The position numbers were made by a program, and so were the translations under genes. From Thiomicrorhabdus sp965602805 (lineage in GTDB: Bacteria; Pseudomonadota; Gammaproteobacteria; Thiomicrospirales; Thiomicrospiraceae), in contig CBFCZK010000013.1 in the NCBI GenBank assembly GCA_965602805.1, positions 10,832 to 74,831 on the forward strand: a stretch of DNA of 64,000 nucleotides. The letters are read 5' to 3'. Of this stretch, positions 35,716 to 45,146 are shown piece by piece (the stretch's first letter is position 1; each line of letters begins with the position of its first letter). Below the pieces are notes generated by a model. The model ran no database searches. It was given only the letters and a program-made list of their open reading frames with translations, and was not told the origin of the DNA.

Positions 35716-37113
35716 ATGACACTCATTCAATCCTTTGGTGCGGCAGAAACCGTCACCGGCTCATGTCATTTTTTACAATTGCAACACGGCCCGAAAATTT
35801 TGGTCGATTGCGGGATGTTTCAAGGCAAAGCTGAAAAACACGCTTATGAAAGCTTTGGTTTTGAGCCAAAAGATGTCGATATTCTACTGATTACTCATGC
35901 CCATCTAGATCACGTCGGACGCATTCCTAAACTCTTGATTGATGGGTTTAATGGTCGAATCATTGCCTTAAGATCAACGATGGAGCTGGCCGAAGTCGTT
36001 CTACTGGACAGCGCTAAAATTGCCGAAGAGGATTATGCAACCGCCCTTAAAAAGGCGCGTCGTCGTGGAGATGAACGAGAAGTCAAAGAACCCCTTTATA
36101 CCAACGAAGATGTTAGAGCCGTATTTGATTCAAATATACAGTATGCAGAATATGACACTCAAATTGCTTTAACAAAAGATGCTCAGGCCACCTTTAGAAA
36201 TGCAGGACACATTCTTGGCTCAGCCACCATTCAGATTGACTTTGAAGAAGAAGGCCAATCCAAAACAGTAGTATTCAGTGGTGACTTAGGCAATAGTAAT
36301 GACTTAGTCATGCCCTCTCCAGCACTGATTAAAAAGACAGATGCCCTTTATATTGAATCGACTTATGGAGATCGCAATCACCGTAGTATTGAAGACAGTA
36401 CCGAGGAGTTTAGAGAAGCCATTATCAGCACGCTCAATAACCAGGGAAACATCATTATTCCGTCTTTTGCGATTGAGCGAACTCAGGAGCTACTGGTACT
36501 GATTAAGCAGATGTATTACGACAAAGTCTTGCCGTCCTGTAAGGTGTTTCTTGACTCACCCATGGCAATCAAAGCCACTAAAATTTATGACAACCATCAC
36601 CACAGCCTAAACCAATCGGCGCAGGACTTGTTTGCTAAGGATGGTTCGGTTTTTGATTTTCCTTATTTGGAATACTCCATCACCGGCTCAGACTCAATGG
36701 CAATCAACGAAGAAGAGAGTGGCTGCATTATCATTGCCGGTAGTGGCATGTGTAATGGCGGACGTATTTTACATCACTTTAAGCACCGCTTATGGGATGA
36801 ACGCAACCGCGTACTATTTGTCGGTTTTCAGGCCGAAGGCACATTGGGTCGTTTATTAGTGGAAGGCGCGGAAGAGATTCGTATTTACCGAGAAAAGATT
36901 AAAGTTAGAGCCCAAATTTGTATGATTAATGGTTTTTCAGCGCATGCCGATCAAACTGAACTCTTGAACTGGATGTCGGAATTTGAAAAACTCGATAAGG
37001 TCTTTTTAATACACGGCGAACCAGATAAACAGGTCATCTTTAAACAAGCGATTGAAGAGAAGCTACACAAAACGGCACACATTGTTAAATATGCTGAGGA
37101 AGTTTGGATTTAA
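35716..37113 (+). CDS. Beta-CASP metallo-beta-lactamase-fold hydrolase (RNA-processing type)
   Basis: A 465-residue protein of the CPSF73/Ysh1-like prokaryotic group. The MBL metal motif THAHLDHVGRIP (near residue 58), the later NAGHILGSATIQI and SGDLGN motifs, the beta-CASP segment IPSFAIERTQELL, and the C-terminal RMMBL portion with GFSAHADQTELLNW are all present. Members are zinc-dependent RNA endo/exonucleases. A good Shine-Dalgarno (AAGGAA) precedes the ATG. It is followed immediately by an inverted-repeat intergenic element. Confidence 0.93.
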   Translation: MTLIQSFGAAETVTGSCHFLQLQHGPKILVDCGMFQGKAEKHAYESFGFEPKDVDILLITHAHLDHVGRIPKLLIDGFNGRIIALRSTMELAEVVLLDSAKIAEEDYATALKKARRRGDEREVKEPLYTNEDVRAVFDSNIQYAEYDTQIALTKDAQATFRNAGHILGSATIQIDFEEEGQSKTVVFSGDLGNSNDLVMPSPALIKKTDALYIESTYGDRNHRSIEDSTEEFREAIISTLNNQGNIIIPSFAIERTQELLVLIKQMYYDKVLPSCKVFLDSPMAIKATKIYDNHHHSLNQSAQDLFAKDGSVFDFPYLEYSITGSDSMAINEEESGCIIIAGSGMCNGGRILHHFKHRLWDERNRVLFVGFQAEGTLGRLLVEGAEEIRIYREKIKVRAQICMINGFSAHADQTELLNWMSEFEKLDKVFLIHGEPDKQVIFKQAIEEKLHKTAHIVKYAEEVWI

Positions 37114-37230
37114 AAAATGTAATTGACCACGAAGGCACGAAGACACGAAGTTTTAAAAGATTAAAGGCTACAGCCCTATTTAAGGTAAAGGTTAAACCAG
37201 TCTTGTCTTCGTGCTTCAAAACGCTTTTAA

Positions 37231-37240
37231 CCAGGCCTGG
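37231..37240. repeat. CCAGGCCTGG iterated palindrome (first copy in CACGAAG element)
   Basis: Exact copy flanked by TTTTAA and TCATTC, in the first tandem unit of the repeat element. Confidence 0.9.
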
Positions 37241-37300
37241 TCATTCCACATCAAATATTTTCTTCGTGACTTCGCGTTTTCGTGGCTCAAAAACGTTTAA

Positions 37301-37310
37301 CCAGGCCTGG
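37301..37310. repeat. CCAGGCCTGG iterated palindrome (second copy in CACGAAG element)
   Basis: Exact copy 70 bases from the previous one with similar flanks (GTTTAA and TCTCATTC), showing that the palindrome was duplicated with its surroundings. Confidence 0.9.
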
Positions 37311-37365
37311 TCTCATTCTGCATCTAGTCTTTTCTTCGTGTCTTCGTGGTAAAAATCATGAGGAA

Positions 37366-37974
37366 TCAAGCGCCGCGTCTAAGTTGCATGACTAAAGCAT
37401 TTAGTGCTTGGCCACGATGACTCATTTGATTCTTTTGCGATTTAGACAGTTCGGCCGCTGTTTTGTTCAACTCCTCTACCCAGAAAACAGGATCATAACC
37501 AAAGCCACCCTGACCCCGTTTTTCAGTGAGTATTTCACCATACCAACGTCCTAGACCAATCACTGGCGTAGGGTCTTCAGCATGCTCAAGGTAGACCATA
37601 GCACAGTAATAACTGGCTTGACGTTGCTCAACTGGCAACCCTTCCAACTCAACCAATATTTTTTGCAGGTTGGTTTCATCATTCGCTAAATCACCGTGTA
37701 AATCTTGTGAATAACGCGCTGAATAAATTCCAGGACGACCTTTTAGGGCACTGACTTCTATACCTGAATCATCGGCAATTGCTGGCAAACCGGTTTGCTG
37801 CGATGCATAACGTGCTTTGAGAATGGCATTTTCGATAAAGGTTAAACCGGTTTCATCAGCTTCCGTACTAAAAAACTCTGCTTGGCTTTTCACATCCCAG
37901 CCATGCGGTTGCAGGATATCCGTCATTTCCTGCAATTTACCTTGGTTCCCCGTCGCTAATACAACCGTGTTCAT
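37366..37974 (-). CDS. rdgB: Non-canonical purine NTP pyrophosphatase RdgB (HAM1 family)
   Basis: A 202-residue enzyme that hydrolyses dITP, XTP and ITP to keep them out of DNA. The start VVLATGNQGKLQEMTDIL, the metal/substrate segment TFIENAILKARYASQQTGLPAIADDSGIEVSALKGRPGIYSARYS, and GQGGFGYDPVFW are diagnostic; the C-terminus has the expected SHRGQALNAL. It is divergent from yicC with a short shared upstream region. Confidence 0.97.
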   Translation of the reverse strand: MNTVVLATGNQGKLQEMTDILQPHGWDVKSQAEFFSTEADETGLTFIENAILKARYASQQTGLPAIADDSGIEVSALKGRPGIYSARYSQDLHGDLANDETNLQKILVELEGLPVEQRQASYYCAMVYLEHAEDPTPVIGLGRWYGEILTEKRGQGGFGYDPVFWVEELNKTAAELSKSQKNQMSHRGQALNALVMQLRRGA

Positions 37975-38089
37975 AAATTTTCCTTTAACTTGCGCAGCTT
38001 GTAAAATGGCTTATTATTATAAACGATTCAAATTCGGATTAACGCCCTTGAACCTCGTGATCATGCCCACTTTTTTTGAGAAGCAATGT

Positions 38090-38998
38090 ATGTCCAACAA
38101 TGAAAATCAAATCAATACGCCTTCAACCGTTAAAAGCATGACCGCTTTTGCACGTAACCAATCCAATTTTTATTTAGGGACTTTTAGTTGGGAAATTCGC
38201 TCTGTTAATCATCGTTATCTAGAAATTAACCCCAATCTTGCAGATGCCTATCGGTTCCTGGAAATGCCACTGCGTGAAATGCTTAAAAAGAATTTATCGC
38301 GCGGTAAAGTCGATATAACGCTGACGGTTGACCTCAGCCAAAACGACCAAGGATTGCAAGTTAATCAAGCCGTATTACAACCTTTATCGGAAGCGATTTG
38401 TGAGGTACAACGTACCCTACCCGAAGCCAGCCAAGTGAATCCATTGGAGATCCTAAAGTGGCCAGGAATATTTAAAGAAAACTCGCTCTCGCCTCTTGAT
38501 GAGACAGCAACTGAAACTGCGTTATTGACTGGATTAGAAGAGTGTCTACAACAACTTAATGCAAATCGTCTGCGAGAAGGCCAAGCGCTTACCGAGTTAA
38601 TTTTGCAACGTTGCCAATCCATAGACTCTCAAATAAGATTACTAGAACCCATCATGCCGGATATTTTGGAAAATCAGATTGTCAGACTTAAACAACGTAT
38701 TCTTACGCTCAGTGACCAATTCGATGAAAGCCGTCTCCATCAAGAAATTGCCATCTTAGCGCAGAAAATGGATATTGAAGAGGAGCTGGATCGCTTAAGA
38801 ACACACTTAAAAGAAGTTCTTCATGTTTTAAATACGCCGGGGTCTATTGGGCGAAGACTGGATTTCTTAATGCAGGAATTAAATCGTGAAGCGAACACTT
38901 TGGGCTCAAAATCCATCGATAAACGCACAACGCAAGCCAGTGTAGAACTTAAAGTATTTATCGAGCAAATCCGCGAACAAGTCCAAAATATAGAATAA
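38090..38998 (+). CDS. yicC: YicC family endoribonuclease
   Basis: The frame is open from 37817 but that part shadows rdgB; the start is placed at ATG 38090 (MSNNENQ), giving 302 residues, close to the usual 287. A second ATG at 38063 is possible. The conserved N-terminal SMTAFARNQSNFYLGTFSWEIRSVNHRYLEI and C-terminal REANTLGSKSIDKRTTQASVELKVFIEQIREQVQNIE are exact family signatures. YicC is a stress-related RNase that works with PNPase on small RNAs. The coiled-coil middle is typical. Confidence 0.93.
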   Translation: MSNNENQINTPSTVKSMTAFARNQSNFYLGTFSWEIRSVNHRYLEINPNLADAYRFLEMPLREMLKKNLSRGKVDITLTVDLSQNDQGLQVNQAVLQPLSEAICEVQRTLPEASQVNPLEILKWPGIFKENSLSPLDETATETALLTGLEECLQQLNANRLREGQALTELILQRCQSIDSQIRLLEPIMPDILENQIVRLKQRILTLSDQFDESRLHQEIAILAQKMDIEEELDRLRTHLKEVLHVLNTPGSIGRRLDFLMQELNREANTLGSKSIDKRTTQASVELKVFIEQIREQVQNIE

Positions 38999-39129
38999 AC
39001 ATGCTTTAGATAGGGGAATTATTAATTCAAATCAAACTTTCTCTTTGGAAATCTTGAAATTAGGCGTAAACAGCAGTATAGTTCGAACTGTTATACAACA
39101 ACAAAAAATTCAAGCTGAGGCGTAATATC

Positions 39130-39345
39130 ATGAATAATTTTGTAAAAATGCTACTCGTTATCGTTGTAACAGTTGTCGTTCCTCTTGCCGTGTTACTAGG
39201 TATTTGGACTGATATCCTGCCACAATCATTACAAGTTGCAATCGGACTGGCGGGTGTCGTATTAACAATCGTTGCCATTGTAGGTGGAAATCTTTACCTT
39301 ATGTGGAGCGATATTAAAACTGGTCGCTATAGCAAAAACTCTTAA
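39130..39345 (+). CDS. Small two-TM membrane protein
   Basis: A 71-residue protein with two hydrophobic segments (about residues 6-27 and 34-56: LLVIVVTVVVPLAVLLGIW and VAIGLAGVVLTIVAIVGGNLYL) and a short polar C-terminus ending SDIKTGRYSKNS. No family was recognised. GAGG lies nine bases before the ATG, and a terminator 25 bases after the stop supports an independent gene. Confidence 0.7.
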   Translation: MNNFVKMLLVIVVTVVVPLAVLLGIWTDILPQSLQVAIGLAGVVLTIVAIVGGNLYLMWSDIKTGRYSKNS

Positions 39346-39370
39346 TTTAGCTCATTAAGAGACTGCTTCT

Positions 39371-39397
39371 AAAAACCTGGCTTCGGCTGGGTTTTTT
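39371..39397 (+). terminator. Rho-independent terminator
   Basis: An AAAAACC-type left arm and a GGTTTTTT right arm around a stable TTCG tetraloop stem, placed after the small membrane protein. Confidence 0.85.
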
Positions 39398-39632
39398 AGT
39401 TTTGAGCCCTCTGAAATAATTTCAGATAGAGCCTAACAGCCTTCACGTAAACATTTAAGCGCCGAAAAAGACTCTCTTCAATAAAATCAAGCCACTAGCA
39501 TAATTTACCCATAAAACGCTATAATGACGAACAACTTTGTTGACGTTATTAAAATCTATATTTAAACCCCAATTCATCGTCCTTAAGCTTACTTAAGTCC
39601 GCAACTGTAATCCATTAGAGCCCCGAATTTTC

Positions 39633-42065
39633 ATGAGCGAAATAGACAACCCACAGCCAGAAACAACGCCACCGATTCGAGCCAAAAGTAAGCTACGTTA
39701 TGTACATTGGTTTATGTGGGTAAATCTTGGTCTCGGGTTTATTATTGCCCCACTGTTAGCCGCGGCTTTTTATGCCTTCACGGTCTATCCAACTCTTCCA
39801 GATGTCGCTGAACTTAGAGAAGTCAGCTACCAAGTGCCTCTAAGAATTGTCACCAAAGATGAAAAATTGATCAGTGAAATTGGAACCAATAAACGTCTGC
39901 CTTTGGATTATCATGAGATTCCAGAGCGCATGACTCAAGCCATTATTTCCTCTGAAGATGAGAGCTTTTTCGAGCATGGCGGTGTCGATTACAAGGGACT
40001 GGGGCGAGCGGTTTTTGAGCTTATTACCACCGGACGAAAACAATCGGGTGGTTCCACAATCACCATGCAGGTGGCGCGTAATTTCTTCTTATCAAAAGAA
40101 AAAACCTACTTAAGAAAACTCAATGAAATTGTGCTCTCTTATAAAATCGAAGCGGAGTTAAGCAAGCAGGAAATTTTGGCGCTTTATCTTAATAAAATCT
40201 TTCTTGGCTATCGCTCATACGGAGTGGCAGCGGCAGCGAATACTTATTATGGTAAAACCATGAGCGAACTTACTTTGGACGAATTCGCAATGATTGCGGG
40301 TCTGCCTAAAGCGCCTTCTGCTTACAACCCTGTCATCAATCCAACCCGCGCCATACAACGTCGTAACTATGTATTAGGCCGGATGTTTGATCAAAACTAC
40401 ATTACCGAAGAAGAGATGCTGGCCGCACAAGCGGTAGAAGTCCATGCACAACTAAATGGTGCCAATATTGATGTTCGAGCCAACTATGTTGCTGAGATTG
40501 CGCGTAGTTTTGCTTTAGAACGTTTTGGTGAAGAAGCCCTGCAAAATGGACTGACCATTGTCACAACCCTTGAGAGTCACCTGCAGCTCCGCGCTAATGA
40601 ATCGGTACAAAACGGTTTGCAAGAGTATGAAAGACGCCACGGTTACCGTGGACCGATTCAGAAATTACCTACGGATGCACTTACCGACTCCGAAAGCCTA
40701 CTTAAAACGATTAAAGATATCTCAAACTTTGGCGGACTCAAAGTCGGTGTCGTGACTCAATTTGTGGCAAGCAAGAACAAAATATCTGACACTCAGGTAT
40801 TGCTGGAAACAGGCGAGACGGCTAACTTACCTTTTGCAACAATGGAATGGGCAGCACCTTATAAGAACGTCAACCGTCAAGGAAAAGCCCCGGCCAAACC
40901 ACAAGACGTTTTAGCGGTCGGTGATGTTATTTATTTGCAGTTGTTAGACAACCAATGGCAGCTAGCACAAAATCCACAAACAGAGGCCGCACTAGTCTCT
41001 GTTGATAGCCATGACGGTGCGATTCAGGCAATGGTCGGTGGCTTTGACTACTTCCGCAGTAAATTTAATCGAGTGACCCATGGCAAACGCCAGGTCGGCT
41101 CAAATATCAAACCTTTTTTATACTCAGCTGCGTTAGAAAACGGCATGACGGCGGCCACGACCATTAATGATGCTCCGGTGGTTTTTCATGACAAAAATCT
41201 AGAAGACATTTGGCGTCCGCAAAACTATTCAGGGCGTTTTTATGGTCCAACCCGCTTAAGAAATGCCCTAGCATTCTCTCGTAACCTGGTGTCTGTACGC
41301 CTGTTACAACAACTTGGAATCAAGACAGCAGTCGACTACATCCACCGCTTTGGTTTCCCGATGGAAGAGTTGGATAGACATCGTGATTTATCGCTGTCGT
41401 TGGGCAGTGTGCAATTTAGCCCACTAACGGTTGTTAGCGCCTATGCGACCTTTGCGAATACCGGCTATTTGATTGAGCCCTACCTCATCAGCGAAGTGCG
41501 CGATTTTAATGGCGAGATCCTCTATCAAGCGACGCCTAAAAAAGCCTGTGTCGAACATCAATGTATTCCTGGCGATGATTTAAATGCGCCTAGAGTCATC
41601 GATCCTCTCAATGCTTATATTATGACCACCATCATGCAAGATGTCATTCGCATCGGTTCAGGAAAAAAAGCCAAACAACTAAAACGTGAAGACATTGCTG
41701 GTAAGACCGGTACTACAAACGATCAAAAAGATGCCTGGTTCTCCGGTTTTAATCCGAATATTGCCACCACGGTTTGGGTTGGTTTTGATCAGCCTAGCAC
41801 AATGGGGCGCAGTGAAGTCGGTGGCCGAGCCGCCTTACCAATTTGGATGAACTATATGCAGTTAGCATTAGCCAATGAACCCAACGTACCCTTTAATCCT
41901 CCAGAAGGCCTGGTCAATATCCAAATTGATCCTGAAACAGGCGAAGCCGTTCCGGAGACTGGCGCAGGTGGCTTGTTTGAAATTTTCCGTGAAGAGTATG
42001 CGCCAGAAGTTCCGCTTGTGTCGCAAAAGCAGATTGAAAATTTAACAGAAGAGTTATTTGAATAA
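39633..42065 (+). CDS. mrcA: Bifunctional penicillin-binding protein 1A
   Basis: An 810-residue class A PBP that polymerises and cross-links peptidoglycan. One N-terminal TM segment is visible (about 27-53). The glycosyltransferase motifs EDESFFEHGGVDYKGLGRA (catalytic Glu near residue 111) and QSGGSTITMQVARNFFL are intact. The oligosaccharide-binding insert of PBP1A lies between the domains. The transpeptidase motifs are intact: SxxK in GSNIKPFLYSAAL, SxN in AFSRNLVSVRLL and KTG in AGKTGTTNDQKDAW. No neighbouring pil or aro genes occur, unlike many gammaproteobacteria. Confidence 0.97.
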   Translation: MSEIDNPQPETTPPIRAKSKLRYVHWFMWVNLGLGFIIAPLLAAAFYAFTVYPTLPDVAELREVSYQVPLRIVTKDEKLISEIGTNKRLPLDYHEIPERMTQAIISSEDESFFEHGGVDYKGLGRAVFELITTGRKQSGGSTITMQVARNFFLSKEKTYLRKLNEIVLSYKIEAELSKQEILALYLNKIFLGYRSYGVAAAANTYYGKTMSELTLDEFAMIAGLPKAPSAYNPVINPTRAIQRRNYVLGRMFDQNYITEEEMLAAQAVEVHAQLNGANIDVRANYVAEIARSFALERFGEEALQNGLTIVTTLESHLQLRANESVQNGLQEYERRHGYRGPIQKLPTDALTDSESLLKTIKDISNFGGLKVGVVTQFVASKNKISDTQVLLETGETANLPFATMEWAAPYKNVNRQGKAPAKPQDVLAVGDVIYLQLLDNQWQLAQNPQTEAALVSVDSHDGAIQAMVGGFDYFRSKFNRVTHGKRQVGSNIKPFLYSAALENGMTAATTINDAPVVFHDKNLEDIWRPQNYSGRFYGPTRLRNALAFSRNLVSVRLLQQLGIKTAVDYIHRFGFPMEELDRHRDLSLSLGSVQFSPLTVVSAYATFANTGYLIEPYLISEVRDFNGEILYQATPKKACVEHQCIPGDDLNAPRVIDPLNAYIMTTIMQDVIRIGSGKKAKQLKREDIAGKTGTTNDQKDAWFSGFNPNIATTVWVGFDQPSTMGRSEVGGRAALPIWMNYMQLALANEPNVPFNPPEGLVNIQIDPETGEAVPETGAGGLFEIFREEYAPEVPLVSQKQIENLTEELFE

Positions 42066-42110
42066 TCAGTGAAATAGGTTTATTTGAACCCTGAATAACA
42101 AGGAATTAAT

Positions 42111-43031
42111 ATGGATTGGCAAGATTTTTCTGATCATATGAACCCATCGCTCAGTAGCACAACAGTGCCACTGCATATTCAATCTGTGCACGCCATTTCT
42201 GGTGGGGATATCCATCAGTGCTATCATCTGCACACGACCAACAAAAATTACTTCCTTAAACTCAACGATAGCCAGTATTCCACTCTGCTTGAAACGGAAA
42301 AGCACAGTCTAACGGCGATGCGTCACTCCAATACCGTCACCTGCCCTCAAACTTTTGGCAGTGGTATTTATAATGACCAGGCCTGGTTATTAATGGAGTT
42401 CATTGATTTATCCCCTGCCAGAAACCCAACTCACGAAAAGCAACGTGGTCGGGCTTTAGCGCACATGCACCATCAAATAAATTCTACACCCGAGCATGAC
42501 TTTAAACCCTACGGTTGGTTTGAGAATAATTTTATCGGCCTTACACCGCAACAGAACCTCTGGCACAGCGACTGGTCTAGCTTCTACGCACAGCAGCGCC
42601 TTAAACCACAACTCGAGTTAGCCTTGCTACGTAACGCGCCCACTTCGTTATATGCAAGCGGTATGCAACTGATTGATGAACTGGAGTTTTGGTTCTCAAA
42701 CTATACGCCTGAAGCCTCTTTATTGCACGGTGATCTCTGGGGTGGCAACAGTGGTTTTGATGCCAGCGGTGAGCCCATCTTTTTTGATCCGGCCTGTTAC
42801 TATGGTGATCGCGAGACAGACTTGGCCATGACAGAACTGTTTGGCGGATTTTCCACCGACTTTTACAGCGGTTACAATGAACTTTTCCCGCTCGATAAAG
42901 GCTATCAACAACGTAAACCGCTTTACAATCTTTACCATATTCTTAACCACTTCAATTTGTTTGGTGGTGACTATGCCCAGCAAGCCGAAAAAGTTATCCA
43001 GCACCTTTTAAAACAAATTACACCAAGTTAA
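42111..43031 (+). CDS. Fructosamine kinase family protein (YniA-like)
   Basis: A 306-residue protein kinase-like-fold enzyme predicted to phosphorylate protein-bound ketosamines, a deglycation step. The N-lobe has ISGGDIHQCYHL and YFLKLN with the ATP-binding Lys. The catalytic loop LLHGDLWGGNSGF and metal Asp in FFDPACYYGDRETDLAMTELFGGF are canonical. It starts 46 bases after mrcA. The codons for NDQAWLLMEF include an exact iterated palindrome at the hinge just before the C-lobe. Confidence 0.93.
   Translation: MDWQDFSDHMNPSLSSTTVPLHIQSVHAISGGDIHQCYHLHTTNKNYFLKLNDSQYSTLLETEKHSLTAMRHSNTVTCPQTFGSGIYNDQAWLLMEFIDLSPARNPTHEKQRGRALAHMHHQINSTPEHDFKPYGWFENNFIGLTPQQNLWHSDWSSFYAQQRLKPQLELALLRNAPTSLYASGMQLIDELEFWFSNYTPEASLLHGDLWGGNSGFDASGEPIFFDPACYYGDRETDLAMTELFGGFSTDFYSGYNELFPLDKGYQQRKPLYNLYHILNHFNLFGGDYAQQAEKVIQHLLKQITPS
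42377..42386. repeat. CCAGGCCTGG iterated palindrome inside the fructosamine-kinase-like gene
   Basis: Exact in-frame copy encoding Q-A-W of NDQAWLL on the plus strand. Confidence 0.9.
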
Positions 43032-43087
43032 ATAAGCTCTCTAAACAAGCGAGTACAGTAAGTCGAGATGACTAGTAAGCAATCTCC

Positions 43088-43116
43088 TTCGCCATTTTTA
43101 ACAAAAAACGTATAAT
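43088..43116 (+). promoter_or_regulatory. Candidate sigma-70 promoter of adk
   Basis: TTCGCC and a perfect TATAAT are spaced by 17 bases, 36 bases before the adk start. The -35 match is poor. Confidence 0.4.
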
Positions 43117-43151
43117 ACTCAGCACATTAAATACTCACTTAGGACTTTCTC

Positions 43152-43802
43152 ATGAAATTCATTCTTCTTGGCGCACCTGGCGCAGGTAAAGGTACACAAG
43201 CTCAGTTTTTAACAAAAGAGTTTGGTATCCCACAAATTTCTACCGGCGACATGTTACGTGCCGCGATTAAAGCCGGAACAGAACTGGGTTTACAGGCTAA
43301 AAGTGCGATTGATGCAGGACAACTGGTGACGGATGAAATCATCATCGGTATGGTTAAAGAGCGTATTGCTGAAGCGGATTGCGCAAAAGGGTTTCTATTA
43401 GATGGTTTCCCACGTACTGTTCCGCAAGCCGATGCTGTTGCAGAAGCAGGTGTTGAAATTGATGCCGTGGTTGAGATTGATGTGCCAGATTCAGAAATTG
43501 TTAATCGCATGTCCGGTCGTCGTGCGCATTTAGCATCTGGTCGTACTTATCACATCGTCTATAACCCGCCTAAGGTAGAAGGTAAAGACGATTTAACCGG
43601 TGAAGACCTAGTACAGCGTGGTGATGACATGCCGGACGTTGTTAAGGATCGTTTAGAGGTTTACCATAAGCAAACAGCACCGCTTATTCACTACTACACG
43701 GCTGTTGCCGCTAAAAATCCAGCGCTTAAATATATTAAAGTCGACGGTACTCAACCTATCGATTCGGTTGAAACGGCTATTTTAGGCGCGTTGCAAGCTT
43801 AA
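43152..43802 (+). CDS. adk: Adenylate kinase
   Basis: A 216-residue long-form adenylate kinase (AMP + ATP to two ADP). P-loop GAPGAGKGTQA (residues 7-17), AMP-binding IPQISTGDMLRAAI, the signature FLLDGFPRTVPQAD and the lid with GRRAHLASGRTYHIVYNPPKVEGKDDLTG are all present. The lid lacks the Cys tetrad of zinc-binding forms. A TATAAT box and good spacing lie upstream, and a strong terminator lies downstream. Confidence 0.98.
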   Translation: MKFILLGAPGAGKGTQAQFLTKEFGIPQISTGDMLRAAIKAGTELGLQAKSAIDAGQLVTDEIIIGMVKERIAEADCAKGFLLDGFPRTVPQADAVAEAGVEIDAVVEIDVPDSEIVNRMSGRRAHLASGRTYHIVYNPPKVEGKDDLTGEDLVQRGDDMPDVVKDRLEVYHKQTAPLIHYYTAVAAKNPALKYIKVDGTQPIDSVETAILGALQA

Positions 43803-43872
43803 GAACTTAAACCAATTCCATCTAGGGACAATGCGTTAGATACAACAATTTAATATCCATGCTCCCTATCAA

Positions 43873-43899
43873 TAAGCCCCTTTCTTTGGGGCTTTTTTG
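43873..43899 (+). terminator. Rho-independent terminator of adk
   Basis: AAGCCCC / GGGGCTT arms with a seven-base loop, followed by a T run. Confidence 0.92.
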
Positions 43900-44033
43900 T
43901 CGCCTAGCTTTACAGCTTAGAATTTATAATCACGAATCATTAGTTTATTCTGTGACAGCCCTACATCATATCTCCAAACACCTACGCTAACCCTGTATAA
44001 TGACGGGCTAATTTAATTAAAGAATTCAACTCT

Positions 44034-44843
44034 GTGTTTAAATATCCTGCTGATAAAACCCCTGTCCTAATAATTTTGCTGTTTACGCTTATTGATTTTA
44101 CGGCGTTCTTCATGATTGAAAATCTGTGGTTACTGGTAGGTTTCTGGCTACTGATGATTGTTCCTAAAGGCGTTATCTCCGCTTGGAATCATCACCACCA
44201 GCACTGTCATGTCTTTAAAGCTAACTGGATGAATCGTGTTTTAGAATTCTTCTATGCTTTACACACGGGCGTCACCACTAACCTGTGGGTCTTACATCAC
44301 AACTTAGGTCATCACCGCAATTTCTTAGACCAAGAGAAAGATGAAAGTCGCTGGAAAAGAGCCAATGGTGAAAAGATGGGGATGTTTGAATATACTTTAA
44401 ATGTCTTTTTAACCGCCTACCCACGTGGTTATCAAGTCGGTAAACACTATCCAAAACTGCAAAAGCAGTTTGTAACTTACGGTTTATTGACCCTCGTTCT
44501 AGTGATTGGTTTAACAATCTACAACCCGCTAAACGCCCTGTTCATTTTCATTCTACCGATGATTGACAGTCTGCTCTACACCTCTTGGGCAACCTATGGT
44601 CACCATAATGGTCTCGACACCCAAGATCAGTTTGCCGGCTCACACAACATCACTGACAAGTGGTTTAACTTTTTAACAGGCAACTTAGGCTTTCATACCG
44701 CGCACCATTATAAACAAGGCGTACATTGGTCTAAACTACCTAAATTGCATGAGCAAATTAAAGATAAGATCCCCGAAGAGTGTTTTAAAAAATCTTTCTT
44801 TGATGTGTTTAATAGAATCAAAACGGACAAGAAACACGCTTAA
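44034..44843 (+). CDS. Membrane fatty acid desaturase
   Basis: A 269-residue integral membrane di-iron desaturase starting at GTG. Hydrophobic segments lie at about 10-45 and 155-185. The three His boxes are HHHQH (near 55), HHNLGHH (near 88) and HTAHH (near 224), with an additional GHH in the central region. It is expected to introduce double bonds into acyl chains using O2 and electrons from ferredoxin or cytochrome b5-like donors. A TATAAT box is present at 43996-44001. Which substrate (acyl lipid or hydrocarbon) is not determinable here. Confidence 0.9.
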   Translation: MFKYPADKTPVLIILLFTLIDFTAFFMIENLWLLVGFWLLMIVPKGVISAWNHHHQHCHVFKANWMNRVLEFFYALHTGVTTNLWVLHHNLGHHRNFLDQEKDESRWKRANGEKMGMFEYTLNVFLTAYPRGYQVGKHYPKLQKQFVTYGLLTLVLVIGLTIYNPLNALFIFILPMIDSLLYTSWATYGHHNGLDTQDQFAGSHNITDKWFNFLTGNLGFHTAHHYKQGVHWSKLPKLHEQIKDKIPEECFKKSFFDVFNRIKTDKKHA

Positions 44844-44867
44844 TTTAAGCCATTAGCTCTGCCAAAA

Positions 44868-44893
44868 CAGCCCTCTTTATGAGGGCTTTTTTA
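44868..44893 (+). terminator. Rho-independent terminator of the desaturase gene
   Basis: AGCCCTC / GAGGGCT arms with a short loop, then a run of T. Confidence 0.92.
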
Positions 44894-45146
44894 TGCCCCC
44901 CGGTCACGATTTTAGATTCCCAAACGTTATGCGGGAACCCATCTCTTTATTTATACCTGAGCTGCCCATGCTTCCAGTACATTAACTAAAGCGAGTCTCA
45001 GCCTACATTCACATCAAGGAATATGGGGATCAGAAACGGTACTCAATATAAAAAATGGGTTAAAAGGGTCTGATTAAGATGGGGAATGAATTGACTGGAA
45101 GTAGCTTGCTTTAAACAGAGGATTGAAGAGATTGAAGCGATAAATT
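44894..45146. other. Intergenic stretch without recognisable gene
   Basis: Between the desaturase terminator and the palindrome ahead of the DUF3240 gene I see no protein frame with codon structure, no RNA gene and no repeat. Confidence 0.5.

Larger units (their letters stand above)
37126..37350. repeat. CACGAAG-family repeat element with two internal CCAGGCCTGG copies
   Basis: The left end reads ACCACGAAGGCACGAAG ACACGAAG (about 37126-37150), and the right end is its complement, CTTCGTGTCTTCGTGGT (about 37333-37350), so the element is bounded by inverted repeats. Inside, CTTCGTG blocks recur at about 37207, 37262 and 37333. Each of the first two is followed by TTTAACCAGGCCTGGTC, making two diverged tandem units of roughly 55-70 bases. 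It has no coding potential. A related arm recurs at 56519. It could be a MITE-like or REP-like mobile repeat. Confidence 0.75.

Noticed and set aside
37126..37350. Possible CRISPR array from regularly spaced CTTCGTG blocks
   Set aside because: Only two to three diverged units, unequal spacing, no constant repeat of 23 bases or more and no cas genes.
37817..38089. Long N-terminal extension of the YicC frame
   Set aside because: These codons run antisense through rdgB and have no YicC similarity; the family N-terminus begins after ATG 38090.
44894..45146. Possible remnant of a transposase or other gene upstream of the palindrome
   Set aside because: Short in-frame stretches looked coding-like, but none exceeded chance length or matched a recognised motif.
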